Source: Pyrobaculum oguniense TE7 (lineage in GTDB: Archaea; Thermoproteota; Thermoprotei; Thermoproteales; Thermoproteaceae). From it: a stretch of DNA of 64,000 nt. Positions 24,623 through 32,788 of the stretch are shown piece by piece; position 1 is the first letter of the stretch, and the number at the start of each line of letters is the position of its first letter. The DNA lies in the NCBI GenBank assembly GCA_000247545.1, contig CP003316.1, positions 1,211,233 through 1,275,232 of the forward strand. The letters are read 5' to 3'. The translations under genes were made by a program, and so were the position numbers. A model generated the notes under the pieces. The model had not been told where the DNA came from, made no database searches, and saw only the letters and a program-made list of their open reading frames with translations.

Positions 24623-25114
24623 CTATTCATTTCCCCTCCCCATCTCCAGCGCCGCACGGCGTTTTACAAACTCCACAACGTCCCTGACGTCTTTCTCCAC
24701 AATCTCAGTCGCGACGTATCTGGAGAAGACACCCTCTTTGTCTAACCCGTTGTATTGAAATCGGCGTAGGTCTAGGGCCTTTTCCACCACGAGTTCAAGC
24801 TCATTATCGCCGAGTCTCACCGCCACTTCTTTCATCCTAGTGGTGGGCATGTAGGCGACAATGAGGTCGACGACCGCCACTCTCCTCTTCTGCACGGCCC
24901 TCTCGCCCGGGTAGTGGAGCGCCAGCGCCTCCCTCTTCTGTGCGGCGACCGCCGCTAAATACGCCTTCACAGCCTGGAATGCCTTGCCGGCGGCGTTGCG
25001 CAGAAGGCCGTTTTTGAGAAACTCCTCAGCCAGCTCAGCCTCATACAACGCCTCCCTTAGCCTGTCTCTTATGTACTTTTCCAAATCCCTCCAAGGCTTA
25101 GATAATTCGTACAC
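24623..25114 (-). CDS. PaREP1-family protein (second copy)
   Basis: 163 aa; shares PWRDLE, 'AAGKAFQAVKAYLAAVAA', 'VVDLIVAYMPTTRMKEVA' and 'RRFQYNGLDKEG' with the copy at 4597-5097. All-helical, HEPN-like family of unknown function. It ends 20 nt from the GC-rich structured region and its start faces the hairpin repeat at 25155. Confidence 0.8.
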   Translation of the reverse strand: MYELSKPWRDLEKYIRDRLREALYEAELAEEFLKNGLLRNAAGKAFQAVKAYLAAVAAQKREALALHYPGERAVQKRRVAVVDLIVAYMPTTRMKEVAVRLGDNELELVVEKALDLRRFQYNGLDKEGVFSRYVATEIVEKDVRDVVEFVKRRAALEMGRGNE

Positions 25115-25154
25115 TACAAAAAGTAGCGCATTTTTTTAAAAAAACGTTACAGCT

Positions 25155-25184
25155 GAAAGCCTCCCCCTTAAGGGCAGGGAGTAG
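25155..25184. repeat. Hairpin repeat copy 2, IS200/IS605-like end remnant
   Basis: GAAAGCCTCCCCCTTAAGGG followed by CAGGGAGTAG; differs from the copy at 11651-11680 at about three positions. It folds as a CCCTTAAGGG-centred hairpin. No transposase frame is adjacent. Lies about 40 bp upstream of the PaREP1 start. Confidence 0.5.
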
Positions 25185-25331
25185 GAAAGAACAGCAAATT
25201 CATTATATTTTCTCTTAGCAACCGACAAACAAGATCCTATTAAATATAGTAGTGCTCATTTGGATCTTAACGAATCAAGTCACCTAAACACCCAGAGCTT
25301 AAGCCCAAAATTTTTCCTAGAGTTATTTTCA

Positions 25332-25358
25332 GTGTACATATAGAATATATAAAAATAT
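25332..25358 (+). promoter_or_regulatory. GTGTACA box plus TATA before octaheme cytochrome
   Basis: GTGTACA (25332-25338) is centred 47 bp before the GTG at 25382. ATATATAAAAATA (25346-25358) supplies the TATA element about 30 bp before it. Confidence 0.5.
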
Positions 25359-25381
25359 TAACAACAGATCTATTAGTTTGT

Positions 25382-26065
25382 GTGAGGTTAGGAAATAAGG
25401 CCCTTCTGCTTAAGATCATGTTCATAGCCATCGTCGTAGTGGTGTTGAGCATACCTATCCTCTACGCCTATTTCATGTACACGCCTACGGTCAACGTGCA
25501 GTGCGGCATATGCCACACAATGCGGTTTTACGTGGACAGTATCAGCACTCCACATGCAAAATACAGCTGCCTAGTATGCCACGAAATAGACCTAGGCTCC
25601 ATAGCCAACATGATGTGGAAATACGTCGCAGAACAGCCAAAGCCAGAAGCCGTATTTGAGAAATACTACCCCCACAAAGACTTGCTAGAGAGCTGTAACA
25701 AATGCCACACAGAGCCTGAGAAGCTGGCAATACACAAATCACACCTATCTATAGTCGAAACTACGGGTACCTGTAGTATATGCCATGCCATACATATACA
25801 AGACTTCCTACAGCAGTCATGCACAAAATGCCATCCATACCTCGACACTGTTGAAAAACACATGCAGATGCACGGAAGCACAACCGCCCTACTCGCCGTT
25901 GAGAACTGCGCAAAGTGCCACTCTCCCCAGTCACCCGCCTTCGTCCCACCCGCTAATACTTGTCTACAAGGCGCTGCAGAAGGGAAAAGCTGCCTCGCTT
26001 GCCATACGCAACTCAATCCTCCTGATATCACGGGCAAGCGGTGCACCTCTTGCCATTATAAATAG
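25382..26065 (+). CDS. Membrane-anchored octaheme c-type cytochrome (NapC/NrfH-like N-terminus)
   Basis: 227 aa. One N-terminal helix ('IMFIAIVVVVLSIPILYAYF') with no cleavage site is followed by eight CXXCH motifs: CGICH, CLVCH, CNKCH, CSICH, CTKCH, CAKCH, CLACH, CTSCH. The first part 'VQCGICHTMRFYVDSISTPH' followed by 'AKYSCLVCH' matches the NapC/NrfH quinol-dehydrogenase pattern. A paralogue with the same heme layout is at 30259-30963. Role inferred: passes electrons from quinol or the neighbouring NrfD complex outward. Alone under its own promoter. Confidence 0.88.
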   Translation: MRLGNKALLLKIMFIAIVVVVLSIPILYAYFMYTPTVNVQCGICHTMRFYVDSISTPHAKYSCLVCHEIDLGSIANMMWKYVAEQPKPEAVFEKYYPHKDLLESCNKCHTEPEKLAIHKSHLSIVETTGTCSICHAIHIQDFLQQSCTKCHPYLDTVEKHMQMHGSTTALLAVENCAKCHSPQSPAFVPPANTCLQGAAEGKSCLACHTQLNPPDITGKRCTSCHYK

Positions 26066-26112
26066 TGTACAACTTGTATACAGTTAGAACATTTATTATA
26101 CAAAGATTTTAA
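26065..26112 (+). promoter_or_regulatory. Double GTGTACA-like site plus TATA before Fe-S/NrfD operon
   Basis: GTGTACA (26065-26071) is followed by TGTATACA (26075-26082), centred 67 and 56 bp before the GTG at 26135. TATA-like ATTTTAAAG is at 26105-26112. The first site abuts the stop codon of the octaheme gene. Confidence 0.45.
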
Positions 26113-26134
26113 AGCGCATATCAAAAGTTAGTTC

Positions 26135-26923
26135 GTGTCTGAAACAAAGCCAGTTGCATGGCCTAGACGTGACTACGGGGTATTAGTAGACCTAGACAAG
26201 TGCAACGGATGCGGCAAGTGCGTAGAGGCTTGCAAGCTGAGGAACGGCACATCCTACGAGTTGAGGTATAAGACCTTCTCGCCCACAGAACTTACAGGAA
26301 CTACTTGGCTTTCGGTGAGAAAATACAGCGGAGTTTCAACTCCCTACAGATGCTTCCACTGCTACTCAGCCGTGTGCGCGTTGGTATGCCCGGTAAATGC
26401 CCACATAGTGACAGACTACGGCGCCGTCATAATACAAACGGACAAATGCATTGGGTGCGGTAGATGCGCCGAAGTTTGTTGCTACGGGACGCCGAGGCAG
26501 GGCTTTGATAGGAGATATAAGAAATGCGACCTCTGCATAGACAGGATTGCGAAGGGGTCGCCTCCTGCATGCGTAGAGGCGTGCCCCACCGGCGCGTTGA
26601 AGTTCGGCCCAGTCGCGGAGATATATAGACAGGCAAAAGAAGAGGAGGCGAGGGGGCGTAAGACATACGGAGTAGAACTAACCCACTGGGTATACGTATA
26701 CAGCAACGAGGAGGCTTTTAGAGAATTCCTAGACGACGTCGCGCGGAGAAAAGACCCGGAAAAAATCAGGAAAATCTTCTCATTCCCCGTAGAGAGAGCC
26801 ACCTACCCGCCGGTGTCGTATCTCGGCATAGAAGGCGCCGCCGTCGCCACTGCGCTCATCGCCTTTTTCGGCTGGCGCCAGAGCAGAATAGAAGAAAAGA
26901 AAAGAGCGGGGAGCCATGAATAG
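26135..26923 (+). CDS. Four-cluster Fe-S protein with C-terminal helix (FdhB/HybA-like), without local catalytic subunit
   Basis: 262 aa. Clusters: CNGCGKCVEAC, CFHCYSAVCALVCP, CIGCGRCAEVCC and CDLCIDRI...CVEACP, ending in a membrane helix ('GAAVATALIAFFGW'). It resembles the formate dehydrogenase Fe-S subunit at 2415-3269, including the stretch 'VYGLEA.../TYGVELTHWVYVYS'. No molybdenum gene adjoins it. The following genes are another Fe-S protein and NrfD. Inference: part of a quinone-linked electron conduit. Confidence 0.85.
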   Translation: MSETKPVAWPRRDYGVLVDLDKCNGCGKCVEACKLRNGTSYELRYKTFSPTELTGTTWLSVRKYSGVSTPYRCFHCYSAVCALVCPVNAHIVTDYGAVIIQTDKCIGCGRCAEVCCYGTPRQGFDRRYKKCDLCIDRIAKGSPPACVEACPTGALKFGPVAEIYRQAKEEEARGRKTYGVELTHWVYVYSNEEAFREFLDDVARRKDPEKIRKIFSFPVERATYPPVSYLGIEGAAVATALIAFFGWRQSRIEEKKRAGSHE

Positions 26924-27596
26924 GCGCGAGTTTTTAAAAATCCCAATAGCAGCGGCCCTGCTGGGGCTGGTGCCTATAGGAGAGGCAAAGCAGATAAAGC
27001 TACAGCCGGCTGAGGTAAAGACTGGAAGAAGCGGGAGGAAGTTCGCCCTTCTCTGGAGCGCGACTAAGTGCATATTCTGCGGCGCGTGCGTAGCCGCTTG
27101 CAACGCGGTGAATTACAACAGGGATAAAACCCCCAACTTGACATGGGGCTGGCCGCAGGCCAATACGCGCCTAGTCGAGGTTAAACACGGAGAGGCGCCC
27201 CGGTATATCTTCACCCAGTGCCAGCACTGCGAGGAGCCTCCCTGCGTCTACAACTGCCCAACCGGCGCGTCGTACATAGACAAAGAACTAGGAGGACTCG
27301 TCTTAGTAGACTACAACCTCTGCGTCGGCTGTAAATACTGCATCTCCTCGTGCCCCTACGAAGCCCGTTGGGTAAACGGAGAGGGGACACCCTCGAAATG
27401 TACCTGGTGCGTACAAAGAGTGAAAGAGGGCAAACTACCGGCATGCGTCGCCTTTTGCCCAGTAGGCGCAAGAGACTTCGGAGACATAAACGACCCCGAC
27501 TCCTCCATCGCTAAAAGGCTCAGAGAGGCCAAGGCCGTCTACGTCCTCATGCCCGAGAAAAACACCAAACCCAGGTTCTACATAGTGGAGGAGTGA
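26916..27596 (+). CDS. Tat-exported four-cluster Fe-S protein (DsrO/HmcB-like)
   Basis: 226 aa. The N-terminus MNRREFLKIPIAAALLG is a twin-arginine signal, placing the protein outside the membrane. Clusters: CIFCGACVAAC, CQHCEEPPCVYNCP, CVGCKYCISSCP and CTWCVQRV...CVAFCP. Overlaps the previous gene by 8 bp and the NrfD gene by 1 bp. With NrfD it forms the classical periplasmic Fe-S plus membrane subunit pair of Hmc, Qrc, Dsr and alternative complex III. Confidence 0.88.
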   Translation: MNRREFLKIPIAAALLGLVPIGEAKQIKLQPAEVKTGRSGRKFALLWSATKCIFCGACVAACNAVNYNRDKTPNLTWGWPQANTRLVEVKHGEAPRYIFTQCQHCEEPPCVYNCPTGASYIDKELGGLVLVDYNLCVGCKYCISSCPYEARWVNGEGTPSKCTWCVQRVKEGKLPACVAFCPVGARDFGDINDPDSSIAKRLREAKAVYVLMPEKNTKPRFYIVEE

Positions 27597-28579
27597 TGTT
27601 CCAGGAATATTGGGAAGCCTTCCTCATCGGCCCCTTCCTCTTCTTCGCCGGACTAGTAGGCATGGGCATGGTGGTAATGTCAATTATAAAGCTGAGGGGG
27701 GGACACCTCCGCTACGAACCTCTCCTCTACGTCCTCCTAGCCTCCATAATCCTCGCACTTCTACTAGTCATGGCAGACCTAACGCGGCCCCCCACAGTCA
27801 TGATGGTGGCAATGTTAAACTCCTTTCTAACACTACGGTACAACCTCTTCCTCCCCATACTGCAGGGCGAGTTCGTGCTTAGATTCTCGTGGATGGCCCT
27901 AGGCATAGTCATGTTAATCCTGGCACTACTCGCCGTGGCGATCTGGGCGTTGCCATACATCACCCAGAGAATAAGGACGTTGCTACCCCCCGCGATAGTT
28001 AAACCACTCGAGCCTCTGCTCGCCATCCTCGACAAACTAGCCCTGTGGGTACTGTCAAAGAAGTGGTTCTACTACGCCGCTATTTTCATAGGCGTCATGG
28101 TCACGCTGTACAGCGGCTTCTTAATATCCGAGGCGAAGGCGGTCCCGTTTTGGAACACAACGCTGTGGGGCATACCTGGAATCCCCACAATTTGGATATT
28201 CTCAGCCACCGCGGGCGCGCTGGCCTTAATCAGGATTTACCACCTAGATAGGGAGCACGTAGTTCACCTCACCGAGAAGTACGGCGTCTCCGCAGAGATA
28301 GGCGAGGTAGCCGCGATATTTCTTTTTCTCTACAACGCCCTCAACTCGGCATCGCTAGCAGCGAGAGAAAGCGCAGAGGCTATACTCTGGGGCGTCCTGG
28401 CGCCCATATTCTGGGTCTTCGTAATAGGGCTCGGAATAGCTGTCCCGCTACTAGCCGCCGCAATATCTAGGATTAAACACAGCACAAAATTGACATACGC
28501 CGCTAGCGTGTCGGGGCTCTTTGGCGCACTCGCCCTCCGCACTCTGGTAGTCTACGCAGGAATACCAGAACCGTTATAA
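27596..28579 (+). CDS. NrfD/PsrC-like membrane subunit
   Basis: About 327 aa, eight or nine hydrophobic helices, with 'EAFLIGPFLFFAGLVGMG', 'SGFLISEAKAVPFWNT' and 'AILWGVLAPIFWVFVIGLG'. It has a longer loop after helix 3 than the paralogue at 22630. Role: quinone/quinol reaction coupled to the Tat-exported Fe-S protein. The ATG overlapping the upstream TGA is taken as start; a GTG one codon earlier is possible. Confidence 0.85.
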   Translation: MFQEYWEAFLIGPFLFFAGLVGMGMVVMSIIKLRGGHLRYEPLLYVLLASIILALLLVMADLTRPPTVMMVAMLNSFLTLRYNLFLPILQGEFVLRFSWMALGIVMLILALLAVAIWALPYITQRIRTLLPPAIVKPLEPLLAILDKLALWVLSKKWFYYAAIFIGVMVTLYSGFLISEAKAVPFWNTTLWGIPGIPTIWIFSATAGALALIRIYHLDREHVVHLTEKYGVSAEIGEVAAIFLFLYNALNSASLAARESAEAILWGVLAPIFWVFVIGLGIAVPLLAAAISRIKHSTKLTYAASVSGLFGALALRTLVVYAGIPEPL

Positions 28580-28583
28580 CCAA

Positions 28584-28613
28584 TGTACAACTGTAATACA
28601 TGTACAATTTATT
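28584..28613 (+). promoter_or_regulatory. Two TGTACA boxes and TATA before the surface-protein/octaheme operon
   Basis: TGTACA at 28584-28589 (centred 47 bp before the ATG at 28634) and at 28601-28606, 17 bp apart. The TATA-like AATTTATTA at 28606-28613 overlaps the end of the second box, so the second copy could act as a repressor site and the first as an activator site. Confidence 0.5.
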
Positions 28614-28633
28614 ACCCTAAAATCAATCTAGGT

Positions 28634-30262
28634 ATGAGATTTTTACTACTGCTACTCCTATCCCCTTTAGCTTTGTCGCTGGCGATATCCCCAACACCTG
28701 GGATACACGTGGAGATAACCAACAAGACAACTCTAACCTACACAACTGACATCGTAATAACGCTGAAAGTAAACAATACACAACTATCTCTAACATACGG
28801 CGTTGACATATACACCATCGCCGTACTCAACTACCAGTTCAAATGCGCAGTAAGCGGCAACAAAAGCATAGTTTACGTCCTCCAAGCCCCCTCCGCCACG
28901 CGTACATTATCCCTCGCCGACGAGACCCGCGACCTGTGTTTAGGCGAAGAGACCTACATAGCCTATCTAAACACCACCTTTGTCTTGCTGAGCAGAGATG
29001 GCAGATACGTGACTTCTTACAACCTCGACGTAGCTAAAGCCGCTAGGGAAAGGGGGGTAGAACTTAGATACACACCCGAGTGGAGGTCGCTGTACTTCCA
29101 AGTAACAACCTCCTACGTAGATAGGTGCAACTGGGTGCAATACGACATCAAGGAGAGGTACGGCGGCGACATCGGAATTATAAAAGTCTTATCCCATGAC
29201 TGCTTCAACCGGTCAAAGGCAGTGCGCGTAGCCTATCAGCCCTACTACCACTACATGGTCAAATACATCAAAGCAGAGGTAACACTAGAAATAGGCAATG
29301 CCACAATTGTAAAAGACATAAGCGGAGGCGGAGAGGTAATTGTGCCAGGTCCCTACGGGCTCTACGGCCCAGTCACTAACCTCACCATACGACTAACCGG
29401 GCCGCAAAACAGCTACGCCATTGACATCTTAAACACAACAGGGCCTATCGTATTAGTGCCCCCAGCCGTGGAGAGGCGCGGCCTCTCCGGAGTAATTGCA
29501 GAAATGCGGCTAGAACAACCCTTCTTAGTATACAGCATCTTGCTAAACGACACTGTTGCCCCCGAGGGCTTGTCAATAGAACTACAACCCCCCGTGCCCT
29601 ACGCCTACGCAGAAGTCACCAAACCGAACATGCTGACACTATACTTAGTGCCCACACAGCCGCAGAGTGTAAACTTCACGCTGAGGTATGTAGGGCCAGG
29701 AGTTGTGAAAGAGGGAAATGTAAGGCTGACGCCGATCCCCGCCGCCCCAATACAGCTGTCAAAACAATTCCCACTAGCTAAAGCCACCTACTACCCCATC
29801 ACGGCGGCTCAGCCACAGCCCCTTGTAAGAATTAACATAGCAAACATAAAGGGCTCCATAGCTGCGTACATAGAGGTAGAGGCCGCGGTTACCCCCAGAG
29901 ACGCACTGGCACCTGTAGTCATTTACATAGCCACATTTACAAACAAAAGCGGAGTACTAACCCCCACATCGCCTAGGCTATACAACTCCACAAACTCCGG
30001 AATCTACAGGGGATATCCTAACAAAACTCTTGTACTTAGATGGACAACGCCTCTGCCGCCAGGCGACTACCAGGAAGTGGTCGTGATAATCTATGGCGAA
30101 AACGTCGCAAAACTCGACATAAAATCAGGAAGCGTATACCTCTTGACATATACACAAACCGGGGCCCAAATGTCCCCGCCGCCTCAGTACGGGGTTGTAG
30201 CTCCTATAATAGCCACCGTCGCCGTTGCCGCGGTTCTAATAGTAGCAATAAAGAGATTATGA
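28634..30262 (+). CDS. Large extracytoplasmic protein with C-terminal membrane anchor, unknown function
   Basis: 542 aa. Start placed at the ATG giving the signal peptide MRFLLLLLLSPLALSLA; an upstream ATG at 28583 would swallow the promoter and spoil the signal. The body is beta-rich with many N-X-S/T sequons (probable glycosylation) and four Cys. It ends with a helix 'VVAPIIATVAVAAVLIVAI' and KRL. No heme motif. It overlaps the octaheme gene (ATGA), so it is likely a surface scaffold or partner of the cytochromes. Confidence 0.7.
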   Translation: MRFLLLLLLSPLALSLAISPTPGIHVEITNKTTLTYTTDIVITLKVNNTQLSLTYGVDIYTIAVLNYQFKCAVSGNKSIVYVLQAPSATRTLSLADETRDLCLGEETYIAYLNTTFVLLSRDGRYVTSYNLDVAKAARERGVELRYTPEWRSLYFQVTTSYVDRCNWVQYDIKERYGGDIGIIKVLSHDCFNRSKAVRVAYQPYYHYMVKYIKAEVTLEIGNATIVKDISGGGEVIVPGPYGLYGPVTNLTIRLTGPQNSYAIDILNTTGPIVLVPPAVERRGLSGVIAEMRLEQPFLVYSILLNDTVAPEGLSIELQPPVPYAYAEVTKPNMLTLYLVPTQPQSVNFTLRYVGPGVVKEGNVRLTPIPAAPIQLSKQFPLAKATYYPITAAQPQPLVRINIANIKGSIAAYIEVEAAVTPRDALAPVVIYIATFTNKSGVLTPTSPRLYNSTNSGIYRGYPNKTLVLRWTTPLPPGDYQEVVVIIYGENVAKLDIKSGSVYLLTYTQTGAQMSPPPQYGVVAPIIATVAVAAVLIVAIKRL

Positions 30263-30963
30263 GGGGCGTGGAGAAGTTGAGAAAAATAGTCACCCCCAAG
30301 CTTCTTTTTGTACTGTTAATACTCGTAGCCATCGTAGCCGCCGTTGGCTTTTGGTTCTACGTCAGGTACGACCCCGGGTCGTCAAGCGTCTGCGCCACTT
30401 GCCACAACATGGTCCCCTTCGTGGCTGACATATCAAAGACCCCACACCGCGGCGTCTCATGCGCCGAGTGCCACAGCCTAGACTTCCCAAGATGGCTCTG
30501 GGTGCAGGTAGTAGAAAACCCAACGCCCCAGCAGATAGCGCAACGCTACGCAACCACAATGTACGGGCAATGCCTCAACTGCCACCCACCTGCAAGTTTC
30601 CCACAGCTCAACATCCACAAAGCGCACGCGGCGTTGGCCGAGAAGCTGAGAGACTGCACCCTGTGCCACAACCCCCACGACCCGCAAGCCATCAGCGCCG
30701 GATGCCAGACATGTCACGAAATTGACAAGGTTTTAAACACCCACATGGCCTTCCACACATACGCCTGGTCAGAGGTGGACATGGGAAGATACGAGGTGTG
30801 CCAAGAGTGCCACAGCCCGTGGGCTAGGTGGTACGCGCCGGTGGGGCCAGACTGCATAGTAGGCGCGGGGAAGGGCGTTCCGTGCATCGGATGCCACGGG
30901 CCTAGGGCAATGCCTTTCAGCCCAGCGCAATTCATAGACTGCGCCAGATGCCACGGCCGCTGA
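30259..30963 (+). CDS. Membrane-anchored octaheme c-type cytochrome, paralogue of 25382
   Basis: 234 aa. N-terminal helix 'LLFVLLILVAIVAAVGFWFY', then eight CXXCH: CATCH, CAECH, CLNCH, CTLCH, CQTCH, CQECH, CIGCH, CARCH. 'VCATCHNMVPFVADISKTPH' shows the NapC/NrfH pattern. Both octaheme genes end with a C...CXXCH...CXXCH arrangement. Coupled to flanking genes by overlap. Role inferred: electron transfer across or along the cell surface. Confidence 0.88.
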   Translation: MRGVEKLRKIVTPKLLFVLLILVAIVAAVGFWFYVRYDPGSSSVCATCHNMVPFVADISKTPHRGVSCAECHSLDFPRWLWVQVVENPTPQQIAQRYATTMYGQCLNCHPPASFPQLNIHKAHAALAEKLRDCTLCHNPHDPQAISAGCQTCHEIDKVLNTHMAFHTYAWSEVDMGRYEVCQECHSPWARWYAPVGPDCIVGAGKGVPCIGCHGPRAMPFSPAQFIDCARCHGR

Positions 30964-32741
30964 TAGTACTACTCCTACTACCCGCCCTAGCCCTATCCCA
31001 GGGCGCTGCGTACGGAATTGCGCTGTATAAAGACGTGGGGGTGCCAGTCGCGGTAGGCGTAGAAGTAGGCCCCGGCAACGGCACCGTGGAGATTAGGGGG
31101 TTGGCATACTACGACCAGCTACTCCTCTTATCCACCACATTTGCGTGTTGGGAAGCCGCCGTATCCTCGGGCCACGACCCATTTGCCCTAAACTACACGG
31201 TCTATATCAACCCCATAGACGCCACTAGGGCGCTTATCGGGCCCAGCCTCTCTCTGGCAGTCGCGGTAGCCGCCTACAACGCCCTCACCCATACGCCGTC
31301 AAATCTGACTATTGCATACACCGGGACGGTGACGCCGGGCGGGTTTGTGGATTTTGTCGGAGGCGTAAGGGAAAAGGCCATAGGCGCAAGGAGGGCCAAC
31401 TTCACTCTATTTGTATACCCGGCGCTCCAGCACTACGACTACAAATTCGAGCTAAGGCCAAGGCTAATCGGTGTCTACGGCACATTAATCAAGGTGCTTA
31501 GAGAGAGGCCGCAAAACTTATCGGACATACTGCCCGTGGCCGAGGTCGGCAATGTCTACCAAGCCTTCGCCATTGCTACAAGCCAGGAATACGACATCTT
31601 CGACAACGTAGAAAGGCTAAACCAAATGGTCACCGCGATGGTTGCGCCGCCACCTGCCGAGAAGCTAGCCGTGTTAAAGAAAGAGGTGCACCGGACAGTG
31701 AATAAAACACTAAAACTGGCGGCTCAGGAAGAGTATAGAGACGTCTTAGCAAACGGAGTGGCGAGGGCCTTGAGCTACTTGCAACTAGGCGAGGAGAGGC
31801 CCGAGCTCGCCACAGAGGCTTATCCAAGAGCCCTACGCGAAGTCCTATACCCCTATTTCTACGCTAGGCTTTTAACAAAAAGCGACGCGGCCATCACCGA
31901 GATGCAGACCTACACCGACGTCATACTGCAAATTGCGGAAAAACTAATGCCGGATGTCGGGAGCGAAAACCTCTGCGACGGGGCCTACGCCCACATGTAC
32001 CTACACACAGCAAAAAACCTCCTACCTCAAGCCGAAAAGTATTTGAGATATTACCTCGCCTTCCACAGCCCAGTCGACGCCGCCTACGCCGCATATGGAT
32101 ACGCCCAGGTGGTATACTACGCGTGGAAGTCTATACTATACGCAGAGCCCCCCAGGGGCAAAGCCGTTGAGCTAAACAAAACCGCCAGCCGCCTCGCCTA
32201 CTATGTAAACGCGGCATTAAACTACGCCGAGCTCTACTCAGCCGCCACCGGCGTAGCATCGCCGCAGTTGCTCGGAGACGCGTCGAGGAACACGCGGCTG
32301 GGAAGTTCGGCGCCGCCGCCGGCGGCAGTTGGATACTACATAGAGGCGCTTAGCAATATTTTGACATACTTCGCTCTCCATCCCTCCTTCCCCAACACAA
32401 CAGCAGTAAAATATCTACATTTTGCAGACGCGCTTTCCCACACGGCAGGTGGCCCCCCACAACTCCTCTACACAGAAAACATAGCCCAAGCCAACCTCAC
32501 GGACATAAACGAAACACGGGTCTACCTACTCGCGAAAATATACGCGTGCAAGCTTGCAGAAAAACTCGCGATATACACCGACACGCCCCCCCGGGAAATG
32601 CCAAAACAGAGAACTACCGCTCTCCCTACGGCCGAGCCGGGCGAGGAGTCTGGGGAATACCTAACACCGCTTGCAGTAACTATAGGAATTATACTGTGTG
32701 TACAAGGACTATACCAACTGTTCAAAAAACATAAAAAGTGA
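30948..32741 (+). CDS. Membrane-anchored extracytoplasmic Lon-like (S16-type) protease
   Basis: 597 aa. Signal peptide 'PLIVLLLLPALALSQGA'. Residues about 100-160 match the Lon proteolytic core: 'GPSLSLAVAVAAYNAL' with the catalytic Ser in GPS, then 'YTGTVTPGGFVDFVGGVREK' with the catalytic Lys, then 'FTLFVYP'. No ATPase domain is present. A long helical domain follows, and a C-terminal helix 'LTPLAVTIGIILCVQGLY' anchors it. It resembles the archaeal serine protease group COG1750. The start overlaps the octaheme gene by 16 bp. Inferred role: quality control or processing of the exported cytochromes. Confidence 0.75.
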   Translation: MPRPLIVLLLLPALALSQGAAYGIALYKDVGVPVAVGVEVGPGNGTVEIRGLAYYDQLLLLSTTFACWEAAVSSGHDPFALNYTVYINPIDATRALIGPSLSLAVAVAAYNALTHTPSNLTIAYTGTVTPGGFVDFVGGVREKAIGARRANFTLFVYPALQHYDYKFELRPRLIGVYGTLIKVLRERPQNLSDILPVAEVGNVYQAFAIATSQEYDIFDNVERLNQMVTAMVAPPPAEKLAVLKKEVHRTVNKTLKLAAQEEYRDVLANGVARALSYLQLGEERPELATEAYPRALREVLYPYFYARLLTKSDAAITEMQTYTDVILQIAEKLMPDVGSENLCDGAYAHMYLHTAKNLLPQAEKYLRYYLAFHSPVDAAYAAYGYAQVVYYAWKSILYAEPPRGKAVELNKTASRLAYYVNAALNYAELYSAATGVASPQLLGDASRNTRLGSSAPPPAAVGYYIEALSNILTYFALHPSFPNTTAVKYLHFADALSHTAGGPPQLLYTENIAQANLTDINETRVYLLAKIYACKLAEKLAIYTDTPPREMPKQRTTALPTAEPGEESGEYLTPLAVTIGIILCVQGLYQLFKKHKK

Positions 32742-32788
32742 AATTTACAAATACAAAAACTTAAATATAAAAGAATTCATCTCTTCAC

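Noticed and set aside
28583-28633. Start of the surface-protein gene at the ATG 28583
   Set aside because: It would translate the TGTACA/TATA region and hide the obvious signal peptide starting at 28634.
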